Assembly (NCBI GenBank): GCA_964433975.1
Contig: CAYSSS010000062.1
Span: forward strand, 1 to 9,248
Length of the DNA: 9,248 nucleotides
Direction: 5' to 3'
DNA from: 2-01-FULL-45-10 sp964433975
Lineage (GTDB): Bacteria; Omnitrophota; Gorgyraeia; 2-01-FULL-45-10
Shown: piece by piece, positions 1 through 5,917 of the stretch
Position numbering within the stretch: position 1 is the stretch's first letter
How the letters are laid out: the number at the start of each line of letters is the position of its first letter
Program-made: the position numbers and the translations under genes
Notes under the pieces: generated by a model
Databases searched by the model: none
Told to the model about the DNA's origin: nothing
What the model saw: the letters and a program-made list of their open reading frames with translations, nothing else

Positions 1-695
1 GCTATACCGACAACTATCACTATGGCGGGAAAGTACTGCCTCAGGCCATCGCTTATGGCTATCAGAATCGCTGTCGGCCTCGGCATCTCAGCACCAAAGC
101 CCGCGAATATATTCTTAAATACTGGTATGACCTTCAGCAGCAGGAGCAATGTTATGAGCAGAGCCATACTGCTTACCACCGCGGGATATATCAGAGCCGA
201 CGTTATCTTCTTCTGGAGGCTGCTCGTCTTCTCCATGTATGACGCCAGCCTGTCGAGTATCTCATCGAGCATGCCGCTCGATTCTCCGGCCTTTACCATA
301 TTGACGAAGAGCGCGGAAAAGACTTTTTTATGCTTCGAGATCGCGTCGGACAGGCTGGAGCCCGTCTCGACATCGTTACGGATCTTAGATATTATCTCTC
401 CAAAAGCCTTGTTCTCTATCTGGTCGCCCAGTATGTCGAGAGCTCCGACCAGCGGTATGCCGGCATCGACCATGGTGGCCAACTGCCGCGAAAATACCAC
501 CAGGTCATCGATCTTGATCTTCTTCTTGCCGAATGATATAGCGGAGAATTTCGTTTTGCTCGCTTCCTTGACCGACACTATTATCAGCCCGCGTTTGCGG
601 AGCATATCAACGGCGGCGGCGTAATCGGCCGCCTCAAAAAATCCGGTCACAGCCCTACCCGAACCATCCTTGGCGGTATATTTGAAATTCGGCAT
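1..695 (-). CDS. pilC: PilC/GspF-family inner-membrane platform protein, N-terminal part (cut by window edge)
   Basis: This is the open 3' end of the operon; the frame runs off the window after 231 complete codons, where the family is normally about 400 residues. It begins MPNFKYTAKDGSGRAVTGFF, the typical PilC/GspF opening (a Y-x-A-x-D-x-x-G-like stretch). The first GspF (T2SSF) domain follows at about residues 64-190, with the recognisable segments FSRQLATMVDAGIPL (68-82) and MVKAGESSGMLDEIL (133-147). A hydrophobic membrane segment lies at about 168-190, and a second begins near 221. The family forms the membrane platform on which PilB and PilT act during pilus assembly and retraction. The start at 695 has a GGAGGA Shine-Dalgarno site at 711-706, which overlaps the end of the second pilB; only 6 nt separate the two genes, so translational coupling is likely. 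GspF of a type II secretion system is the alternative, but an adjacent pilT favours a pilus. The C-terminal half is not visible. Confidence 0.95.
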   Translation of the reverse strand, partial: MPNFKYTAKDGSGRAVTGFFEAADYAAAVDMLRKRGLIIVSVKEASKTKFSAISFGKKKIKIDDLVVFSRQLATMVDAGIPLVGALDILGDQIENKAFGEIISKIRNDVETGSSLSDAISKHKKVFSALFVNMVKAGESSGMLDEILDRLASYMEKTSSLQKKITSALIYPAVVSSMALLITLLLLLKVIPVFKNIFAGFGAEMPRPTAILIAISDGLRQYFPAIVIVVGI

Positions 696-701
696 ACGTA
701 A

Positions 702-2426
702 CTAATCCTCCGAGGTAACTCTTAATGTTTCCTCGAGCGTTGTGACGCCCTTCATACAATTCTCGAACGCATTATCTCTCAGCGTCATCATGCTCTTCTC
801 TCTTACCGCGTACTCTCTTATCTGGTCGCTTGACGCCCTCTTCATTATCAGGCTCCTGACCGGATCGTCTATCAACAGGGTCTCGAGTATCCCGACCCTT
901 CCGTAGTAACCCGTGTCATTACACCGCGAACACCCCCTGCCCTTATGAAAACTTTTTATTCCTTTCTTCTTAAGGATCCCGGGATCTATTCCAAGCCTCT
1001 TCAGAATATCCGGGAGTATCTCCATCTCTTCTTTGCAATTCTCGCATATCTTTCTCATGAGCCTCTGGGCCGATGACATTATAAGGCTGGATGCCACAAG
1101 GAACGGCTCGACACCCATATCTATGAGCCTCGTTATCGCCCCGGCTGAGTCGTTGGTATGCAAGGTGCTCAATATCAGCTGACCCGTCAGAGATGCCTTT
1201 ATCGCTATGTCTGCCGTCTCAAAATCGCGTATCTCTCCCACCATTATTATGTCGGGACTTTGCCTTAATATGCTCTTTAGCCCGGTGGCGAAAGTGAGTC
1301 CGATCTCAGGTCTCGCGGGTATCTGCGTAACCCCCTCAGTTTCGTATTCTACAGGGTCCTCCAGGGTTATGATATTGCGCTCGGGCGTGTTGAGCTGACT
1401 TATTATGGAGTAGAGCGTTGTGGATTTACCGCTTCCCGTGGGCCCGGTAACGAGTATCATCCCGTAAGGGCGATTGAGGGCGATCTTAAATGTGCTCAAC
1501 GGCTCCGGCAAAAATCCAAGCTTATCCAGTCCTATGCTAACACTGGACTTGTCGAGTATCCTCATAACAACTTTTCCGCCGAAGGTTATGGGCAGAATGG
1601 AGACCCTGAAGTCTATCTCCTTGCCTTCAAAGCTTATCTTGAAACGCCCGTCCTGCGGCATACGAGTCTCGGTTATATCAAGCCTGGACATTATCTTCAA
1701 CCGAGCTATTACGGCGTTCTGGTTCTTCTTCGGCAGGGTGAGAACGTCATGCAGGCTTCCGTCTATCCTGTACCTTACTTTCAGGAATTTCTCACACGGC
1801 TCGATATGGATATCCGAGGCCCTCTTCTTTATCGCCTCGTTAAGTATAAGGCTCACGACCTTTACTATGGGAGCCTTCTGGCTCTCTTCGGTAATTTCGC
1901 TTACATCTATCTTCTCTTCTTCAACAATTTCAACGTCGTCTTCCGGGTTGATATTCTCGAGTATACTTGATATCTCCTGCGCATGCGCGGTACTGCCATA
2001 ATAGGAATTTATAGCGTCCCTTATATCGTTTTCGGGCGCTATGGCGATATCCACTTTAAAATGCGTTATCAGCTTTATGTCGTCTATGGCAAATATATTC
2101 AACGGGTCCGACATGGCCACCGTAAGAACATTCCCTATCTTGGATAGGGGCAGCACGAAATACTGCCTCGCCACTTTTTCAGGGATCAGCTTCAAAATTT
2201 CCTTGTCTATCTTGTACTTGGAAATATTTATAGGAGGGGTGTCGAGCTGCGCGCTCACCGCGACCATGAGGGACTTCTGCGAAATAAAGTTCTGATCGAC
2301 GAGTATCTTTCCTAAGCTTCCTCCCGACACCTTCTGCATTTCGATGGCCTTATCAAGGTCTCTCTTCTTTATGAGATTACCTTTTATAAGGATATCTGTG
2401 AGCTTCTCTCTTAAGGATTCCGCCAT
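702..2426 (-). CDS. pilB: PilB/GspE-type assembly ATPase, second tandem copy
   Basis: This is a full-length (574 aa) secretion/pilus extension ATPase. Residues 1-145 form an MshEN (GspE N-terminal) domain, recognisable by PPINISKYKID, KLIPEKVARQY and the SDPLNIFAIDDIK stretch. An acidic linker follows (about 150-182), then the ATPase core. Core motifs are ASDIHIEP (203-210), RMPQDGRF (255-262), Walker A GPTGSGKST (328-336), Asp box ITLEDPVEY (353-361), Walker B IIMVGEIRD (393-401) and His box STLHTN (420-425). A four-cysteine zinc-binding insert has C461/C464 and C499/C502. All catalytic elements are intact, so an active hexameric motor that powers pilin insertion at the inner membrane is expected. 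It starts 3 nt after the stop of the preceding paralogue and ends 6 nt before pilC. It differs from its neighbour in having the canonical His in SDIHIEP and Ser in Walker A. GspE of a type II secretion system cannot be excluded from sequence alone. Confidence 0.95.
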   Translation of the reverse strand: MAESLREKLTDILIKGNLIKKRDLDKAIEMQKVSGGSLGKILVDQNFISQKSLMVAVSAQLDTPPINISKYKIDKEILKLIPEKVARQYFVLPLSKIGNVLTVAMSDPLNIFAIDDIKLITHFKVDIAIAPENDIRDAINSYYGSTAHAQEISSILENINPEDDVEIVEEEKIDVSEITEESQKAPIVKVVSLILNEAIKKRASDIHIEPCEKFLKVRYRIDGSLHDVLTLPKKNQNAVIARLKIMSRLDITETRMPQDGRFKISFEGKEIDFRVSILPITFGGKVVMRILDKSSVSIGLDKLGFLPEPLSTFKIALNRPYGMILVTGPTGSGKSTTLYSIISQLNTPERNIITLEDPVEYETEGVTQIPARPEIGLTFATGLKSILRQSPDIIMVGEIRDFETADIAIKASLTGQLILSTLHTNDSAGAITRLIDMGVEPFLVASSLIMSSAQRLMRKICENCKEEMEILPDILKRLGIDPGILKKKGIKSFHKGRGCSRCNDTGYYGRVGILETLLIDDPVRSLIMKRASSDQIREYAVREKSMMTLRDNAFENCMKGVTTLEETLRVTSED

Positions 2427-2429
2427 CTT

Positions 2430-4169
2430 CTATTCCGCCTCGATGTCCTGGTCGCCAATCGTGACACGGACAACTTCATCCAGGGTAGTGACGCCATCTA
2501 GCGCGAACGCGATGCCGTTCTCCCTTAGAGTCTTCATCCCTTCAAGCCGCGCGGCATCGGATATCTCATGCTCCTGAGAACTCTTCAGGATGAGCTCCTT
2601 TATTTTCGGGGTGAGCATCAGGACTTCTATCAGAGCGAGCCTGCCCTTATAACCCGACTTGCGGCATACCTCACAGCCCTTTCCCCGGTAGAGAACGGCT
2701 TTCTTCCCGCCTGTTTTTATGCCGTAGCTTTCGGCTACCTCCGCGTCCAGCTCATACTGCTCTTTACAATTAGGACATATCTTTCTGACGAGCCTTTGAG
2801 CCCCCACAAGTATTATGGAGGATGTTATTAAAAATGGCTCGACGCCCATGTTTATGAGTCTCGTCACGGATCCTGGCGCTGTAGTCGTATGCAGAGTGCT
2901 CAACACCAGATGCCCTGTTAGCGCAGCCTTGATAGCTATATCGACCGTTTCAAAATCGCGTATCTCACCTATCATTATTATGTCGGGATCCTGCCTTAAG
3001 ATCGATCTTAAGGCTCCCGCAAAAGTCAGTCCTATGGCCGGCCTTGCGGTCACCTGATTTATCCCGTCAATGATATACTCTACCGGATCCTCTACTGTGA
3101 TCACGTTATCTTCGGGCGAATTTATGTAATCGAGCACAGAATAGAGCGTAGTGGTCTTCCCGCAGCCCGTAGGCCCGCATATGAGTATCATACCGTGCGG
3201 TTTTATGGCACCCTTCTTGATCTGATCAAGGGACTTCTTGTCGAATCCCAGCTTATCCAGATCGAGAGTCGCCTGAGACTTGTCAAGGACTCTCAAAGCG
3301 ACCTTTTCGCCTTTGCTGGAAGGCAGAACCGAGATCCTGAAGTCGACCTCCCGGCCGTGAAGCCTTACCTTGAACCTACCGTCCTGAGGAAGCCTTCTCT
3401 CCGCTATGTCAAGGTTAGACATGACCTTCAAACGCGATACTATCGGATTATGAAGCGCCTTTGGCGGACGCTTGGCATCCTGCAAGACCCCGTCCACCCT
3501 GTATCTCACGCGAACCTCGTTATCAAGCGGCTCTATAAGGATGTCGCTCGATCGGTAGTTTACGCCTTCCGCGAGGATGAGGTTAGTTATTTTTACTACG
3601 GGGGCGTCCTGCGTGAGCTTTGTGAGCTCGGATGAGCTCTCGAAGTCCTTGCCCGATCCTTCCTCTACCATACTAATATTTTCGGAAGAATCTTTCATAT
3701 CATCGACTATCTTTTCGATAGCCGTGTATGCGCTATCCTCGTAATATTGAGCTATCGCTTCCTTTATATCTCTGTCTGTCGTTATTATTGGGCTTATATT
3801 GAATCCCGTGATAGCCTTCAGGTCATCTATCGCGAATATGTTTAGCGGATCCACCATAGCGACGACCAAAGTATTACTCATCTTGGATATAGGCACTATC
3901 TGATAACGTTTGGCCATCTTCTTCGGGATCAACTTTATGACATTGGGATCTATCTTGTACCTGGAAAGATTTATAGGGGGTATCCCCAGCTCCTGGCTCA
4001 ACGCCACCATCAGCTCGTCCCTGGAGATCAATCCCATCTCCACAAGGATATCACTTAAAGATCCCCCTTTATCTCTCTGTTCTTTAAGCGCCTTCTCGAG
4101 ATCGGCTTCCTTAAGAAGCTTCTTATCTATGAAGATCTTCAGTATCTTCTCTTTAAGGGAGAGGATCAT
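2430..4169 (-). CDS. pilB: PilB/GspE-type assembly ATPase, first tandem copy
   Basis: This is a full-length (579 aa) paralogue of the next gene, with the same domain order and long stretches of matching residues. The MshEN domain covers about 1-145 (PPINLSRYKID, KLIPKKMAKRY, VDPLNIFAIDDLK). A variable linker runs about 146-188, followed by the ATPase core. Core motifs are RLPQDGRF (259-266), Walker A GPTGCGKTT (332-340), Asp box ITVEDPVEY (357-365), Walker B IIMIGEIRD (397-405), His box STLHTT (424-429), and zinc cysteines C465/C468 and C499/C502. Two departures from the usual signatures stand out. The SDIHIEP motif reads SSDILIEP (207-214; His replaced by Leu), and the Walker A variable position is Cys. 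Neither removes the catalytic Lys or the Walker B Glu, so activity is still expected. The start lies 3 nt after the reconstructed MshEN gene (TAA-AAG-ATG), with only a weak GGGA upstream, so it probably depends on translational coupling. Role: ATPase driving pilus extension at the inner membrane, or type II secretion pseudopilus assembly. Confidence 0.95.
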   Translation of the reverse strand: MILSLKEKILKIFIDKKLLKEADLEKALKEQRDKGGSLSDILVEMGLISRDELMVALSQELGIPPINLSRYKIDPNVIKLIPKKMAKRYQIVPISKMSNTLVVAMVDPLNIFAIDDLKAITGFNISPIITTDRDIKEAIAQYYEDSAYTAIEKIVDDMKDSSENISMVEEGSGKDFESSSELTKLTQDAPVVKITNLILAEGVNYRSSDILIEPLDNEVRVRYRVDGVLQDAKRPPKALHNPIVSRLKVMSNLDIAERRLPQDGRFKVRLHGREVDFRISVLPSSKGEKVALRVLDKSQATLDLDKLGFDKKSLDQIKKGAIKPHGMILICGPTGCGKTTTLYSVLDYINSPEDNVITVEDPVEYIIDGINQVTARPAIGLTFAGALRSILRQDPDIIMIGEIRDFETVDIAIKAALTGHLVLSTLHTTTAPGSVTRLINMGVEPFLITSSIILVGAQRLVRKICPNCKEQYELDAEVAESYGIKTGGKKAVLYRGKGCEVCRKSGYKGRLALIEVLMLTPKIKELILKSSQEHEISDAARLEGMKTLRENGIAFALDGVTTLDEVVRVTIGDQDIEAE

Positions 4170-4172
4170 CTT

Positions 4173-4777
4173 TTAATTCCCACTGTAATACTTTTTTATA
4201 GCGTTTGTGATATCGGTCATGGTGCTTATGAAGACCTGGACTTTGCAGCCGGAGAGCATCTCTATATCCTCGGCGGCCTGTATGTTGAGAGGGTNNNNNN
4301 NNNNNNNNNNNNNNNNNNNNNNNNNNNNNNNNNNNNNNNNNNNNNNNNNNNNNNNNNNNNNNNNNNNNNNNNNNNNNNNNNNNNNNNNNNNNNNACTTTG
4401 CAGCCGGAGAGCATCTCTATATCCTCGGCGGCCTGTATGTTGAGAGGGTTAGACATCGATATCGTGAGAAGGTTACCTATCTTATCTATGGCGATAAGAT
4501 TATACTGTTTGGCGACATTCTCCGGGATCAGTTTTATCATGTCGGCGCTTATTTCGTAGCTCTCCAAAGGCAAATAGGGAAAACCATATTGAACCGTCAG
4601 TACCTGGGCTATCTCTTCTTCCTTGACATACCCGAGCATGACGAAGATCTGGCCTATAAGCCCGCCCTTCTCTTTCTGTATCTTCAGGGCCTTGTCAAGC
4701 TGGGTTTGGCTTATTATCCCCTTCTCCATAAGGAGCTCTCCCAGCTGTTTCGTTATCAATCTTCTTGCCTGCGCCAT
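4173..4777 (-). CDS. Stand-alone MshEN-domain protein (PilB N-terminal domain without ATPase), interrupted by a scaffold gap
   Basis: As scaffolded, the frame is broken by 100 Ns and a 55-bp duplicate. If the Ns and one 55-bp copy are removed, the remaining 383 + 67 bases give 450 nt, exactly 150 codons: 149 residues and TAA at 4175-4173. The protein starts MAQARRLITKQLGELLMEKG and carries LDKALKIQ, KLIPENVAKQY and SNPLNIQAAEDIEMLSGCK. Beyond the gap it continues VQVFIST...AIKKYYSGN-stop. This is a single MshEN domain that ends at the YY where the two downstream PilB proteins pass into their linkers. There is no Walker motif, membrane segment or signal peptide, so it is a small cytoplasmic domain. 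The start at 4777 has AAGGA about 6 nt upstream. MshEN domains of MshE-type ATPases bind c-di-GMP; here the LGELLMEKG...LDKALKIQ stretch resembles the family's first binding motif better than the same region of either PilB does. A regulatory or adaptor role for the pilus motors is inference. Alternatively it is a remnant of a third pilB. Confidence 0.82.
4240..4294. repeat. 55-bp exact duplicate, left side of the scaffold gap
   Basis: These 55 bases are identical to 4395-4449 on the other side of the N run and directly abut it. They encode the residues around AEDIEMLSGCK of the MshEN protein. An identical stretch of this length at both contig ends is what a de Bruijn graph assembler leaves when two adjoining contigs share one k-mer (k = 55 is a common setting). 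It is therefore best read as an unmerged contig overlap, not a biological repeat. Confidence 0.9.
4295..4394. other. Scaffold gap of exactly 100 N
   Basis: A run of 100 undetermined bases, a conventional placeholder for a gap of unknown size. The flanking 55-bp duplicate and the perfect in-frame closure of the gene across it indicate that the true gap is negative: the contigs overlap, so no sequence is missing and about 155 nt are spurious. Confidence 0.97.
4395..4449. repeat. 55-bp exact duplicate, right side of the scaffold gap
   Basis: Second copy of the 55 bases at 4240-4294, immediately after the Ns. It lies in the true reading frame of the MshEN gene that begins at 4777, and it should be merged with the other copy. 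Confidence 0.9.
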
Positions 4778-4793
4778 TTATATCCTTATATTT

Positions 4794-4826
4794 CGACAAG
4801 CTCAGGACAAACCTTGAGCGCTGTCG
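4794..4826. repeat. Short palindromic intergenic repeat between pilT and the MshEN gene
   Basis: The 54-nt space between the pilT stop (4832) and the MshEN start (4777) holds an imperfect hairpin. The outer arms are CGACA (4794-4798) and TGTCG (4822-4826). The inner arms are GCTCAGG (4800-4806) and CCTTGAGC (4812-4819, one bulged T) around a 5-nt loop. No T tract follows on the minus strand, so it does not look like an intrinsic terminator. The TTCGACAAGCTCAGG core resembles a short palindrome I recall as dispersed between genes in many environmental bacterial genomes. It could act in mRNA processing or stability between the pilT part and the pilB part of the transcript; that is inference. 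Confidence 0.6.
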
Positions 4827-4831
4827 TCCGG

Positions 4832-5896
4832 TTATTTTTTGAAGAGTCTTTCAAGATCGTCAGGGTCCGAAGTCCTGGCGAAAGCTTCATCATAAGATAT
4901 CGCCTTCTTCTGGTATAATTCGTATAGAGCCTGATTCATCGTCTTCATGCCTTCCCTTTGAGACGTCTGCATGACCGAGTATATCTGATGGATCTTCGAT
5001 TCCCTCACAAGGCTCCTGATGGCGGGATTGGAGAGGAGTATCTCCATCGCAAGCATCCTGCCCTTGCCGCCCGGTTTCGGTATCAACTGCTGGGATAATA
5101 TTCCTACCAGTACGAACGAGAGCTGCGTCCGGATCTGCTGCTGCTGATGCGCGGGGAAAACATCCACTACCCTGTTTATAGTCTGGACACAGTCCGAAGT
5201 ATGCAATGTGGCGAATACGAGATGACCGGTCTCGGCTATCGTGAGAGCGGCCTCTATCGTTTCGAGATCCCTCATCTCTCCAATGAGTATTACATCGGGA
5301 TCCTGTCTTAAGACATGCTTGAGCGCCTCGGGGAATGTATGCGTATCGCTATAAACCTCCCTCTGCTCTACTACAGCCTTAATATTTTTGTGCACAAATT
5401 CTATAGGGTCTTCGATGGTTATTATATGGCATGGCCTGTCGTTATTTATCCAGTCTATCATCGAGGCTAAGGAAGTGGATTTTCCGCTCCCCGTGGCTCC
5501 CGTGACAAGAACCAGGCCTTTCGGTTTTTTACATAGACTTGTCGCCACGTCTACTGGAAGACCGCATTCCTGGAAAGACCATATCTTGTAAGGTATAAGC
5601 CTTATGGCCGCCCCGATGGTTCCTCGCTGCTTGAAGACATTCACCCTGTACCTGCTGACATTCTGGAGCTCAAACGAGAGGTCGAGTTCCAGATCGCGCT
5701 CAAATTTCTCAATATGTGCCTTGGAGAGAATGCTGTAGACCAGGCTCTTGGCTTCATCTGCGGAAAGCGCGTGATCGTCTACGGATATAAGCTTTTCGTC
5801 TATCCGTATGCAGACCGGCCAATTGGCCGTGATATGCAGGTCGGAAGCGTTCTTTTCAACCATCAGCTTGAGTAAACTATTGATATCTTTCGGCAT
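4832..5896 (-). CDS. pilT: Type IV pilus retraction ATPase PilT
   Basis: Complete at 354 aa, the usual PilT length. It has the compact PilT layout: an N-terminal PAS-like half (1-115, with ASDLHI at 17-22) and a RecA-like half. Motifs are Walker A GATGSGKST (133-141), Asp box ITIEDPIEF (159-167), Walker B ILIGEMRD (203-210) and His box ATLHTSD (229-235). The PilT-specific C-terminal motif reads AIRSLVRE (292-299), close to AIRNLIRE, which in characterised PilT is needed for retraction. It lacks both the MshEN domain and the zinc cysteines of the PilB genes downstream, which supports PilT over PilB. The role is ATP-driven pilus depolymerisation (twitching, DNA uptake or surface sensing) at the cytoplasmic face of the PilC platform. 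The start at 5896 is preceded by a GGGAG site with a 6-nt spacer and lies 21 nt after the stop of the GGDEF protein, so the two are probably co-transcribed. A PilU-type paralogue is possible but less likely given the C-terminal motif. Confidence 0.96.
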   Translation of the reverse strand: MPKDINSLLKLMVEKNASDLHITANWPVCIRIDEKLISVDDHALSADEAKSLVYSILSKAHIEKFERDLELDLSFELQNVSRYRVNVFKQRGTIGAAIRLIPYKIWSFQECGLPVDVATSLCKKPKGLVLVTGATGSGKSTSLASMIDWINNDRPCHIITIEDPIEFVHKNIKAVVEQREVYSDTHTFPEALKHVLRQDPDVILIGEMRDLETIEAALTIAETGHLVFATLHTSDCVQTINRVVDVFPAHQQQQIRTQLSFVLVGILSQQLIPKPGGKGRMLAMEILLSNPAIRSLVRESKIHQIYSVMQTSQREGMKTMNQALYELYQKKAISYDEAFARTSDPDDLERLFKK

Positions 5897-5917
5897 ATTC
5901 TTCTCCCTTATTGCAAA

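Noticed and set aside
22..624. Long plus-strand open frame opposite the PilC gene
   Set aside because: The minus strand here encodes a clear PilC/GspF N-terminus with a good ribosome site. The plus frame has no family resemblance and is an antisense shadow.
702..4169. The two pilB genes as an assembly duplication
   Set aside because: The protein sequences differ at many positions throughout, with different linkers and motif variants, so they are genuine paralogues.
4262..4394. Continuation of the MshEN reading frame through the Ns to a tail ending YRPPRI
   Set aside because: This tail is the duplicate read out of frame because the gap plus duplicate is 155 nt. Collapsing the overlap gives a tail that matches the PilB homologues.
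4794..4826. Intrinsic terminator after pilT
   Set aside because: The hairpin is not followed by a T tract on the minus strand, and the next gene starts within 20 nt with its own ribosome site.
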